A DNA stretch of 64,000 bases from Eubacteriaceae bacterium (GTDB taxonomy: Bacteria; Bacillota; Clostridia; Lachnospirales; Lachnospiraceae), in NCBI GenBank assembly GCA_902362455.1, contig CABIWJ010000004.1:328349-392348 (forward strand), read 5' to 3'. Each line of letters starts with the position of its first letter. Position 1 is the first letter of the stretch. Shown one piece after another: positions 53,091-61,975 of the stretch. The notes under the pieces were generated by a model. The model ran no database searches. It saw only the letters and a program-made list of their open reading frames with translations, and was not told the DNA's origin. The translations under genes were made by a program, and so were the position numbers.

Positions 53091-55055
53091 CTATCTTTCA
53101 ACACCTGCTAATGTCATAAATTCTTCTTCAGTAATTATACTTACTCCTAATTCCTTAGCTTTCTTATTCTTTGATGATGTAGATAAAGAGTCATTATTAA
53201 TAAGATAATCAGTCTTTTTACTAACAGAATTCGTTGTCTTACCTCCAAGACTTTCAATATAATTCTTAAGGGCATCACGATTTTCATAGTGATTTAAAGA
53301 ACCTGTTATTACAAATGTTTTGTTAGCAATATTTTCATTTGCTAAACTTACTGCTTCACTTTCCTTTATGTTGATTTCCTTTAACAAATTGTTGAATTCT
53401 TCCATATTATTTTCATCTGCGAAATAATTTACGAATGAATCTGCAATAATTTCACCGACACCATCTATTTTAACCAGATCATCTTTTGTTGATTTAATTA
53501 ATGCATATATGTCATCGTTATACTGGTGACATAACATTTTAGCGTTCGTAAGTCCTATATTAGAAATTCCGAGTCCGAAAATAACGCGATATGCTTCCGT
53601 ATTCCTTGAATTATCTATAGATTCTATAAAGTTATCAAATGATTTTCTTCCAAAACCTTTAGTACTTACAATCTCATCTTCATAATCTTTAAGATGATAG
53701 ATATCTGCAAACTGATGTATATATCCGCTGTCAACGAATTTCTCTAATGTTTCCTCGGACATTCCGTCAATATTCATTGCATTTCTTCCTGCAAAATGCG
53801 TATACTTCTTGATTTCCTTAGCAGGACATATTTTATTAAGGCAATATAAGAATTTAAAGCCATTATCTTCCTTAATAACAGTTTTGCCGCCACATACAGG
53901 ACAGACTTCAGGTACATTTTTAAGACCTGACCTTGTAAGATTCTCGGCAATCTGTGGAATAATCATATTAGCTTTATATACCTGAATGGTATCGCCGATT
54001 CCAAGTTCTAAGCCCTCTGCAACACTTACATTATGAATACTTGCTCTTGTAACAGTTGTACCCTCTAATTCTACAGGTTCAAATACAGCTACCGGATTAA
54101 TAAGTCCTGTTCTTGAAGCACTCCAGTCAATATTGATAAGTTTCGTTTCAGCTATCTCATCTCTCCACTTAAAAGCAATTCCGTTACGTGGGAACTTAGC
54201 CGTACGTCCAAGTGACAGACCATATTCAATATCATCATACATAAGAACTAGTCCATCTGATGGTAAATCATTTTTTTCTATGGCATTTGCAAAGTATTCT
54301 ACTCTTTCACGCATATTTTCTGATGTAACAGCAAAATGCTCTACAACTGAGAAACCCTGTGATTCCAGCCACTCAAACTGTTTAAGAATTGAATTATCAA
54401 AATTAACATTTTCAGCTTTAATTAATGCAAATGCAAAGAAATTAACGTTACGTTTTGCAGTTATTTCATTATTAAGCTGTCTTACCGAACCTGAACATAG
54501 ATTTCTAGGATTCTTATATTTAGCTGCTAAGTCAGTAATTTCATCGTTAATTATATTGAAATCTGAATATTTTATTACTGCTTCTCCTCGGATTATTAAT
54601 TCTCCTGTATATGGAATTCTAAGAGGAATATTTTTAAATACCTTTGCATTATTTGTAATTACTTCTCCGACCTCACCATTACCTCTTGTAACTGCTTTAT
54701 ATAAGCTTCCGTCCCTATAAGTAAGAACTACTGTTAATCCATCTAATTTCCACGACAGAACCCCCTTATGATTGCCGGCAAAACTTATTAATTCGTCTAC
54801 TTCTTTCGTCTTATCTAACGATAACATAGGACTTTCGTGTCTTTCTTTAGGTAATTCACTTAATACCTCATATCCGACATTTGATGTAGGACTGTTAGAC
54901 ATTCGAAAACCTGTCTCATCCTCAAGTGTGGCCAGTTCATCATATAATTTATCATATTCAAAATTGCTCATTATCTCATTTCCGTCCTGATAATAAGCCT
55001 TTGATGCATTATTAAGAATATATGTCAACTCTTTTATTCTATTTACCTTTTCCAC
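53091..55055 (-). CDS. ligA: NAD-dependent DNA ligase
   Basis: The 654-residue protein has the ligase layout: Ia domain, adenylation motif SWKLDGLTVVLTYRDG with the lysine nucleophile, the OB fold, four zinc cysteines (CPVCGG and YCLNKICPAK), helix-hairpin-helix repeats and a C-terminal BRCT domain (NKTFVITGSLNHYENRDALKNYIESLGGK). It seals nicks in replication and repair. It lies 20 bp after the rluF-type gene. Confidence 0.97.
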   Translation of the reverse strand: MEKVNRIKELTYILNNASKAYYQDGNEIMSNFEYDKLYDELATLEDETGFRMSNSPTSNVGYEVLSELPKERHESPMLSLDKTKEVDELISFAGNHKGVLSWKLDGLTVVLTYRDGSLYKAVTRGNGEVGEVITNNAKVFKNIPLRIPYTGELIIRGEAVIKYSDFNIINDEITDLAAKYKNPRNLCSGSVRQLNNEITAKRNVNFFAFALIKAENVNFDNSILKQFEWLESQGFSVVEHFAVTSENMRERVEYFANAIEKNDLPSDGLVLMYDDIEYGLSLGRTAKFPRNGIAFKWRDEIAETKLINIDWSASRTGLINPVAVFEPVELEGTTVTRASIHNVSVAEGLELGIGDTIQVYKANMIIPQIAENLTRSGLKNVPEVCPVCGGKTVIKEDNGFKFLYCLNKICPAKEIKKYTHFAGRNAMNIDGMSEETLEKFVDSGYIHQFADIYHLKDYEDEIVSTKGFGRKSFDNFIESIDNSRNTEAYRVIFGLGISNIGLTNAKMLCHQYNDDIYALIKSTKDDLVKIDGVGEIIADSFVNYFADENNMEEFNNLLKEINIKESEAVSLANENIANKTFVITGSLNHYENRDALKNYIESLGGKTTNSVSKKTDYLINNDSLSTSSKNKKAKELGVSIITEEEFMTLAGVER

Positions 55056-55075
55056 ATTTTCCTCACTTCTGAGCT

Positions 55076-55831
55076 TTAAATATTTTTTAGCAATTCATCA
55101 AGCTCTGTCTTATTTATATTTCTATAATTTCCTGTTTTCAGATTTCCTATACGGATATTCATAACACGTATTCTGTGCAAATCAAGAACTTTATATGATA
55201 ATGCTTCGCACATTCTTCTTATCTGTCTGTTAAGTCCCTGGGTAAGAATTATATTAAATGTATAATCGTCAGTCTTTTTTATACTACATTTTCTGGTTAC
55301 TGTATCTAAGATAGGTACACCATTTGCCATTTTAGCAAGAAAATCATCTGTAATTTTTTTATTAACTCTAACAAAATATTCCTTTTCATGACAATTAACC
55401 GCTTTGGCAATTTTGTTTGCTAAATCTCCGTCATTAGTCATAAGAATTAAGCCTGTCGAATTCTTATCGAGACGACCAACATAGAATATCTTCTTTGGAT
55501 ATTTAATATAATCTATTATATTATCTGGATTACTGCGATCAGTAGTACATTCAATACCTGCCGGCTTATTAAATGCTAAAAGGACCATATCTTCTTCAAG
55601 TGAAGCTATTTTACCATTACATTCCACTTTATCATTAGAGGTAATTCTCATACCCATCTCGGCTTTTTTACCATTTACATATACTTTTCCGTCAGCTATT
55701 AATCTGTCCGCTTCACGTCTTGAACAGATTCCTGAATCACTTAAATATTTATTAAGTCGTATTCCTGATTCATTCTTAGAATTGTCTGTTTTACTCTGAA
55801 TAAATAATTTCTTCTGCATAATAAAATTCAC
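55076..55831 (-). CDS. rluF: RluF-type 23S rRNA pseudouridine synthase
   Basis: A 251-residue RsuA-family protein: an S4 domain (IRLNKYLSDSGICSRREADRLIADGKVYVNG), the catalytic Asp in VGRLDKNSTGLILMTNDGDLANKI, and VNCHEKEYFV, PILDTVTRKC and TQGLNRQIRRMCE, which fit RluF. The first codon is GTG at 55831, three bp after metH; an ATG at 55819 is an equally possible start. Confidence 0.9.
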   Translation of the reverse strand: MNFIMQKKLFIQSKTDNSKNESGIRLNKYLSDSGICSRREADRLIADGKVYVNGKKAEMGMRITSNDKVECNGKIASLEEDMVLLAFNKPAGIECTTDRSNPDNIIDYIKYPKKIFYVGRLDKNSTGLILMTNDGDLANKIAKAVNCHEKEYFVRVNKKITDDFLAKMANGVPILDTVTRKCSIKKTDDYTFNIILTQGLNRQIRRMCEALSYKVLDLHRIRVMNIRIGNLKTGNYRNINKTELDELLKNI

Positions 55832-55834
55832 TTC

Positions 55835-58240
55835 TTAGCCTAATACCTGTTTAGCAATGTCTACAGATTCCTTAGCATCTTTAGAATAGAAATCCGCACC
55901 AATCTTTTCAGCATAATCAGGTGTAAGAACAGCTCCTCCGACCATTATCTTGCAATCAAGATTATTATTTCTTATAAGCTTAATAGTTTCTTCCATAGAT
56001 ACTAAAGTAGTTGTCATAAGTGCTGAAAGTCCTACTAACTTTACATCATGTTCAATTACTGCATCTACAACTTTCTGGTAATCTACGTCTTTACCAAGGT
56101 CGATAACTGTATAGCCATAATTCTCTAACAATACTTTTACAATATTTTTACCTATGTCGTGAACGTCACCTTTAACTGTAGCAAGTACAATTTTTCCCTT
56201 ACTTACAGATTCAGAATTATTTTTGCTTATCACTTCTTTTATTACTGCGAACGCAGCCTGTGCAACATCAGCAGCCATAATTAACTGTGGGAGAAATATC
56301 TTTCCTGTTTCAAATTCACTTCCAGCCTTATCAAGTGCAGGAATAAGATGTGCATTAATAATCTCCATAGAGTCCATAGTCTGTAACATTTCTTTAGTTA
56401 TTCTTGCACCATCATTTTTAAGTCCATTTTCTATTGCATATTCTAATGAATTAGTGTCAGTATTCTTGTCAACTGCATTATTTACTGCCTGTGCCTTTGT
56501 TGGTGCTGCTTTAGATGGAAGCATATACTGTAATTGATTATTGTATGCATCTATATATTCAACTGAATTTTTGTCGTGTCCCATTAAGAGTCTGTATGCT
56601 CTTACTGTTCCTGACATAGCAGCAATATTAGGATTAATAATTGGCAAATCAAGACCATTTGTAAGTGCCATTGCTAAAAATGTATGATTTACAAGTTCCC
56701 TTCCGGGTAAACCAAATGAAATGTTAGATACACCAAGAACAGTCTTTAAGCCTAATTCTGTCTTGACTCTGTTAACTGCCTTAAGCGTCTCTACAACTCC
56801 ATCCTGTTCAGCAGATGCTGTAAGTGTAAGACAGTCAATAAATACATCTTCTTTAGGAATTCCTATAGAAATGGCATTATCTAATATTCTCTTTGCAATT
56901 TCAAATCTTTTATCTGCACTCTTAGGAATACCATTTTCATCTAATGTAAGACCTACAACTGCAGCACCATATTTCTTGACTAAAGGTAATACTGTTTTTA
57001 ATGATTTTTCTTCACCATTAACCGAATTGACAATTGGTTTACCATTATATACTCTGAGTGCTGCCTCTAATACTTCGGGTATGGTTGAATCAATCTGTAA
57101 AGGTGTTTCAGCTATACTCTGGATTGATTTAATTGCCTTAATCATCATTTCTTTCTCATCTACACCAGGAAGACCTACATTTACATCTAAGATTTCTGCA
57201 CCTGCATGAATCTGTTCTATAGCCTGATTAAGTATATAATCAATATCATTATTTAATAAGGCTTCTTTGAATTTCTTCTTACCTGTAGGGTTAATTCTTT
57301 CACCGATAATTCTTGGCTGATTTATAAATACTGTTTCAGTAGCAGAGCAGACAGCAGACTTTTTAATTGCATTTTTATAGTTTGTTGCAAGTCCATTAAA
57401 TAAATTCGTAACCTCTTTGATATATTCAGGAGTTGTACCACAACAGCCACCTAGAATCTTAACTCCATAATCGGAGAATTTAGTAAGTTGTCCTGCAAAT
57501 TCTTTTGGAGAAACATTATATTCATTAGTTACAGGATCTGGTAATCCGGCATTAGGTTTTACGACAATTGGTGTATCTGTACATTGTGCTAATTCGTCTA
57601 TTACATCATATAAATCTTCAGGTCCTAATGAACAGTTTACACCCATGGCATCAACACCTAATCCATCAAGTGTATATGCCATATTTGTAATACCGCAGCC
57701 TGTAAATGTTCTGTGATTTTTTTCAAATGTCATAGTACAGACAATAGGTAAATCTGTATTTTCTTTTGCTGCAAGGACAGCAGCCTTTAATTCGTATAAA
57801 TCTGTCTGAGTCTCAAATACAACTAAATCGGCATCTTTACCGGCAATAAGCTGTTCCTTATATATTTCATAAGCCTCTTCAAATTTCAAAGTTCCCGTAG
57901 GTTCAAGCAACTGGCCAATTGGTCCTATGTCAAGGGCTACAAGTGTGTCTGTTCCTTTGCATGCTTCTCTTGCATTCTTTATAGCTGCACTGATAATTTC
58001 GCTTACACTTTTACCTGTGGCTTTTAACTTATATGCATTAGCACCAAATGTATTAGCATAAATTACATCCGCACCGGCATTAATGTACATCTTATGAATA
58101 TCTATAATCCAGTCAGGATTCTCTAAATTAAGTAATTCAGGTATTGCACCTATCTTCATTCCTTTTGCCTGAAGCATCGTACCCATACCACCATCGAAAA
58201 ATATATATCTGTCTTCTTTCAAAAGCTGTCTGAAATCCAT
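55835..58240 (-). CDS. metH: Cobalamin-dependent methionine synthase lacking the reactivation domain
   Basis: The 801-residue protein has a homocysteine-binding domain (FFDGGMGTMLQAKG, zinc Cys in GVNCSLGPED and KILGGCCGTTPEYI), a methyl-THF-binding domain (IIGERINPTGKKKF, EILDVNVGLPGVDE) and the B12 cap and core with GDVHDIGKNIV. The AdoMet reactivation domain of E. coli MetH (about 1,227 residues) is missing and is encoded by the gene 30 bp upstream. AAAGG lies upstream of the ATG. Confidence 0.97.
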   Translation of the reverse strand: MDFRQLLKEDRYIFFDGGMGTMLQAKGMKIGAIPELLNLENPDWIIDIHKMYINAGADVIYANTFGANAYKLKATGKSVSEIISAAIKNAREACKGTDTLVALDIGPIGQLLEPTGTLKFEEAYEIYKEQLIAGKDADLVVFETQTDLYELKAAVLAAKENTDLPIVCTMTFEKNHRTFTGCGITNMAYTLDGLGVDAMGVNCSLGPEDLYDVIDELAQCTDTPIVVKPNAGLPDPVTNEYNVSPKEFAGQLTKFSDYGVKILGGCCGTTPEYIKEVTNLFNGLATNYKNAIKKSAVCSATETVFINQPRIIGERINPTGKKKFKEALLNNDIDYILNQAIEQIHAGAEILDVNVGLPGVDEKEMMIKAIKSIQSIAETPLQIDSTIPEVLEAALRVYNGKPIVNSVNGEEKSLKTVLPLVKKYGAAVVGLTLDENGIPKSADKRFEIAKRILDNAISIGIPKEDVFIDCLTLTASAEQDGVVETLKAVNRVKTELGLKTVLGVSNISFGLPGRELVNHTFLAMALTNGLDLPIINPNIAAMSGTVRAYRLLMGHDKNSVEYIDAYNNQLQYMLPSKAAPTKAQAVNNAVDKNTDTNSLEYAIENGLKNDGARITKEMLQTMDSMEIINAHLIPALDKAGSEFETGKIFLPQLIMAADVAQAAFAVIKEVISKNNSESVSKGKIVLATVKGDVHDIGKNIVKVLLENYGYTVIDLGKDVDYQKVVDAVIEHDVKLVGLSALMTTTLVSMEETIKLIRNNNLDCKIMVGGAVLTPDYAEKIGADFYSKDAKESVDIAKQVLG

Positions 58241-58270
58241 AATTCTACCTATTGCCTTTCTTTAGCCACA

Positions 58271-58954
58271 TTATTTACTGCATTGTGTTCCGTTTTTTCT
58301 GAAATTACATGTCTCTTTCAGATTACAGTTGTCACATGACTTCTTATTTTCAACCGTTTTCTTTGATAATCCTACAACACATGTTACCGATTTAAGTGGT
58401 GTTAAAAGACAATTCTCATTTGTGCAGACACCAATTCTTTTTCCAGCATCAAGAGTTTCTAATAACTGTTTCTGTGTTGTAAGTGGAAAATCTCCATATC
58501 CTACTCCAAAACGCCATGTATTGTTATATTCTTGAAAATCTTTTAGAAATATTTTCTCTACTTCATCGCAGACCTGCTCAATCGCAGCATTGGCAAGAGC
58601 ATCCATAATCAGCACATTCACCATTCCAGTAGGCTCTGTTCTTCGCATCAGCTTGTCTACATCGCCTGATAATGTTGCACACATAACTACTGCCTTATCA
58701 CAGTCTTTAAGATGATTTGCTATGGAATGTCCCTTTAGAGTCAACTCTGCACCCACAAGATTAACTCCGTCTTCTAGAACATCAATATCAAATACCTTAT
58801 AGCAATATCTTGGCTTTATCACTTTTAGTATTTCCATCTCGGACTGCAATATTAATTTAGTCATATTGACATCAGGAAGTGTATCTTTGTATCCTAAATA
58901 CCTGGCAGCTTCTGCTTTATTAATATTTTTTAAAATAATATCTGAAGTATCCAA
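58271..58954 (-). CDS. Stand-alone methionine synthase reactivation domain protein
   Basis: A 227-residue protein matching the MetH activation domain family: EILKVIKPRYCYKVF, MCATLSGDVDKLMRR, ALANAAIEQVCDEVE and WRFGVGYGDFPLTTQKQLLETLDAGKRIGV, then a Cys-rich C-terminal end (CTNENCLLTPLKSVTC, SCDNCNLKETC). It supplies reductive methylation of inactive cobalamin to the MetH encoded next. The Cys-rich end may bind a metal cluster. The start is TTG with GGAG seven bases upstream. Confidence 0.93.
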   Translation of the reverse strand: MDTSDIILKNINKAEAARYLGYKDTLPDVNMTKLILQSEMEILKVIKPRYCYKVFDIDVLEDGVNLVGAELTLKGHSIANHLKDCDKAVVMCATLSGDVDKLMRRTEPTGMVNVLIMDALANAAIEQVCDEVEKIFLKDFQEYNNTWRFGVGYGDFPLTTQKQLLETLDAGKRIGVCTNENCLLTPLKSVTCVVGLSKKTVENKKSCDNCNLKETCNFRKNGTQCSK

Positions 58955-59065
58955 AATCTTTCTCCTTACTTCCGTAATATATAAATTAAAATATGTATAT
59001 GTATTTAACTCTTTTAATTTTTATATTACGATATTTTATATCTATAAACGTTTTATTTATTATAT

Positions 59066-59926
59066 TTATAATAATGATGAAATGCTTTCGCTTATTCTTC
59101 TTGCAACATATGGATTATTCATTGTATATAGATGAATACCATCAACTCCATTAGAGATTAAGTCAACTATCTGGTCTATTGCATATGCGATTCCGGCATC
59201 GCGAAGAGCTTCCGGATTATGCTCATATTTCTGCATCATCTTTGTGAATTTAACAGGTAAGCTTGCTCCACACATTGATACCATTCTTTCAATTTGATTC
59301 TTATTAATAACCGGCATAATACCTGCTTCGATAGGAACATCGATTCCTGCAATTCTTGCTTTTTCAAGGAAATCATAGAAATGTGAATTATCAAAAAATA
59401 ACTGTGACATAAGATGATCTGCACCTGCATCTACTTTTATCTTAAGATGTTTAATATCATCTATAATTGATTCTGTCTCCATATGCCCTTCTGGGTAACA
59501 TGCTCCTGAAACTGAGAAATCTCCATGTTCCTTTATATATGTTACAAGTTCGCTTGCATATTTGAAATCATGCTTAGGTGGAATATCAGGATTAATATCT
59601 CCACGAAGTGCTAAGATATTCTGTATACCTTTCTCCTTTAACTGACCAAGAATTACATCAATGTCATTCTTAGTACAGTTAACACATGTAAGATGTGCAG
59701 CTGAAGTTATATTATACTTGTCCTGTATTACTGAAGCAATCTGACATGTTTTTGAATCAGCTGTATTACCACCTGCACCATATGTAACTGATATAAAAGC
59801 CGGATTCAAATCGCTTAATTCGTCTAATGTATTATAAATTGTGTCAATAGAACTTGTCTTTTTAGGTGGAAAGATTTCAAAAGAAAGTACTGTTTTTCCT
59901 TCTTTAAATAATTCTGGTATTCTCAT
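59066..59926 (-). CDS. metF: Methylenetetrahydrofolate reductase
   Basis: The 286-residue TIM-barrel protein has VLSFEIFPPKK, FISVTYGAGGNT, AHLTCVNCTKNDID, NILALRGDIN, GADHLMSQLFFDN, EAGIMPVINK and GIHLYTMNN. It makes 5-methyl-THF for MetH. It leads the metF-reactivation-metH run. AAAGGG precedes the ATG. No S-box is visible in its leader. Confidence 0.96.
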   Translation of the reverse strand: MRIPELFKEGKTVLSFEIFPPKKTSSIDTIYNTLDELSDLNPAFISVTYGAGGNTADSKTCQIASVIQDKYNITSAAHLTCVNCTKNDIDVILGQLKEKGIQNILALRGDINPDIPPKHDFKYASELVTYIKEHGDFSVSGACYPEGHMETESIIDDIKHLKIKVDAGADHLMSQLFFDNSHFYDFLEKARIAGIDVPIEAGIMPVINKNQIERMVSMCGASLPVKFTKMMQKYEHNPEALRDAGIAYAIDQIVDLISNGVDGIHLYTMNNPYVARRISESISSLL

Positions 59927-59975
59927 AATTTTACCCTTTCAAAATTTTATCATAAAAATAAGGTGCGGATTAACT

Positions 59976-60113
59976 CTAATTGCAGAATAGATTATATCCT
60001 ATAATCAGACATAGGAATATAAAAAATATTGACCAGAAACCCATACCCAGATATAATCCGATTGCAATTCCTACTGCAATCCAGAATAATATAAAACCAC
60101 ATATTCTACGCAT
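59976..60113 (-). CDS. Small hydrophobic membrane protein (45 residues)
   Basis: A 45-codon frame: MRRICGFILFWIAVGIAI, a Gly-rich turn, FWSIFFIFLCLIIGYNLFCN and stop. It forms two membrane segments after a basic N terminus, a form I recognise from small Clostridia proteins of unknown role. A second in-frame ATG lies three codons earlier (60122) and the ribosome site is weak. It sits between metF and the terminator of gerW on the same strand. Confidence 0.6.
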   Translation of the reverse strand: MRRICGFILFWIAVGIAIGLYLGMGFWSIFFIFLCLIIGYNLFCN

Positions 60114-60187
60114 ATATACCATTCTAATTATCATCTTTGTATATAATATGCCTTAGAATTAAATAATATCCTTAGAATTTTATATAA

Positions 60188-60232
60188 AGATTTGGGTATC
60201 AAATGGTGGTTCTGTTTTTGATACCCAAATCT
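60188..60232 (-). terminator. Terminator downstream of gerW
   Basis: AGATTTGGGTATCAAA pairs with TTTGATACCCAAATCT; on the minus strand it is followed by TTTATATAAAA. It shares the GGTATCAAA arm and ACCACC loop words with the hairpin at 13694-13745. Confidence 0.8.
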
Positions 60233-60253
60233 AAATAATCTACATATAAAATA

Positions 60254-60658
60254 TTAGTTATCTACCTGAACTTCCTGTTCATTATATTCTTCATTACTTG
60301 ATTCTGAACTATCACTATCGTCTTTCTTAGTAAACTTATCGATAAGTCCCGGAACCATATCGAGAATCTTTGTAATTCCGTCCTGTTCTTTAATATTAAC
60401 TAATTTAGGTTCGCCATTTTTAATTACCAAAACAGCACTTGGTGACATCTTGCTGCCCATACCGCCGCCACCATTATTCTTCTTATCATTATTTGATGCA
60501 CCTGCACCAATTCCAAATGACACATCTACCAATGGTAAAATAATTGTACCATCAATTGTAATTGCATCTCCTACAACAGTCTTTGTTGTAATAAAATTCT
60601 CCATTCCTTTAAATAATGCCTCAACTGTGTTATCAAATGTGTTATTATTCTCTGCCAT
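60254..60658 (-). CDS. gerW: GerW/YtfJ family sporulation protein
   Basis: A 134-residue protein with NTVEALFKGMENFITTKTVVGDAITIDGTIILPLVDVSFGIGAG and the late GGGGMGSKMSPSAVLVIKNGE, diagnostic for GerW (YtfJ). The protein is needed for germination in Bacillus. The C terminus is acidic. GGAGG precedes the ATG, and it overlaps the DUF2953 gene by 14 bp. Confidence 0.93.
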   Translation of the reverse strand: MAENNNTFDNTVEALFKGMENFITTKTVVGDAITIDGTIILPLVDVSFGIGAGASNNDKKNNGGGGMGSKMSPSAVLVIKNGEPKLVNIKEQDGITKILDMVPGLIDKFTKKDDSDSSESSNEEYNEQEVQVDN

Positions 60659-61643
60659 TTGTCCTCCTTCTTTCTAAAAGCAATTTCAAATTATCATTTT
60701 TATAGAGTCTGATTCCAATAATTAATAAAAGATAGCACTGAACCCTTCCTTTAGCATGAATCTCACCATCAAATACCTTATTCTCAAAATCTGGATTAAT
60801 ACGAAATTCTTTAGGCGAACCTCTAAGAATCATATATATTAATCCGAGTAAATTACCAGTATAAGATGGATCGTCAAAACCAAAATGAACATATCCTTTT
60901 ATCCTTCTTGGTCTGATATGTTTTAATAATATAAGAGCTTCTTTTTTTAAGAAACCAAATGCCTCTTTTGTGTTATCATCACTTATAAATTCTTTTAAAT
61001 CATTAACATTTTTACATATCTTCTTTATTGTATCACAAAATTTGATAAAACGATATTTAATTTTAATAATTATTGCCTTAATTTTAGAATAAATTCTTGA
61101 AAATATATTCTGTTTTTCAACTTTTATAAATTCTTCCGTATTCTCTTCTGTATTCTCTTCTGTATCATTATCTTTATTATTATTTTCTATATTTTCTTCT
61201 GTTTTATTGACATTCTCTGCTAACCTGTCACGTTCTTCGTCAATTTTCTTTAACTGCTCATAGACCTCTGGCATCTCAGTCATATTATCCTTAATCTCAG
61301 ATGACATCTTCTCAAACATCTTAGTTTCTTTATTGATTTTTTCTTCCATTGCCTTAGTTTCTTTATCAAAGAAATGCGTTTTAATACCGAATATTTTAAT
61401 GCTTAGGCCATCATCTTTATAGATATATTTTACCGAAATGAGATGTAATAAATAAGTTATCTTTATCTTAAAATCAAGATTTTTTACTTTTCTGTCATAA
61501 ATTGCATCTATGGAATATCTGATTGGAACAAAAAGTATAGCTGCTATGATTAAGATAACAAGACTAATCAGAACTAATATTATGATTCCGATTACCTTTA
61601 AAATTGTAAGTAATATATGTAGCATATCTAAGTACTTCTCCAT
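60645..61643 (-). CDS. DUF2953 (YtfI-like) membrane protein
   Basis: A 332-residue protein with an N-terminal membrane segment (VIGIIILVLISLVILIIAAILFVPIRYSI), a charged coiled middle (about 115-180, Glu/Asn-rich) and a C-terminal part containing LLKHIRPRRIKGYVHFGFDDPSYTGNLLGLIYM, typical of DUF2953. It is paired with gerW as ytfI-ytfJ are in Bacillus, so a sporulation or germination role is inferred. Confidence 0.87.
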   Translation of the reverse strand: MEKYLDMLHILLTILKVIGIIILVLISLVILIIAAILFVPIRYSIDAIYDRKVKNLDFKIKITYLLHLISVKYIYKDDGLSIKIFGIKTHFFDKETKAMEEKINKETKMFEKMSSEIKDNMTEMPEVYEQLKKIDEERDRLAENVNKTEENIENNNKDNDTEENTEENTEEFIKVEKQNIFSRIYSKIKAIIIKIKYRFIKFCDTIKKICKNVNDLKEFISDDNTKEAFGFLKKEALILLKHIRPRRIKGYVHFGFDDPSYTGNLLGLIYMILRGSPKEFRINPDFENKVFDGEIHAKGRVQCYLLLIIGIRLYKNDNLKLLLERRRTNGRE

Positions 61644-61650
61644 TCCATAT

Positions 61651-61965
61651 TTATTGGTGTCTTTCTACCATATGCCTTACAAGAAACTGACCTGTTTCGT
61701 TATAACAGTCCATTAAAATATCCTGCATAACCTCTAATGCTTCATCATATCCCTGAGATATGCCTACTACCGTTAATTTCTTCTTACGGTAATATTTCTG
61801 AAGCAATACATAAGACGGATATATCTCTAATGCATTAGCCTCATTAACAGGCAGTGTTATCATATAAATGCCTATCTGAGGCTTTCGTCTTATGGCACGC
61901 ATTATTATTTTATGTTTCTTTTTTAAAGCCTTTTTTCCAACATAGAGATTATTATACCATTTCAT
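61651..61965 (-). CDS. Conserved small protein of unknown function
   Basis: A 104-residue basic protein (KKALKKKHKIIMRAIRRKPQIGIYMITLP, LEIYPSYVLLQKYYRKKKLTVVGISQGYDEALEVMQDIL). I recognise no named family. GAGG lies eight bases before the ATG. It sits seven bp before the DUF2953 gene and ten bp after the next unknown, so it is part of the same operon. Confidence 0.65.
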   Translation of the reverse strand: MKWYNNLYVGKKALKKKHKIIMRAIRRKPQIGIYMITLPVNEANALEIYPSYVLLQKYYRKKKLTVVGISQGYDEALEVMQDILMDCYNETGQFLVRHMVERHQ

Positions 61966-61975
61966 TCAAAAAACC

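Noticed and set aside
54133..54720. A 195-codon plus-strand frame inside ligA
   Set aside because: Antisense shadow of a clearly intact DNA ligase with no ribosome site or domain.
55835..58240. MetH truncated by mutation
   Set aside because: Its end is natural for the Clostridia type and the missing domain is encoded by the adjacent gene.
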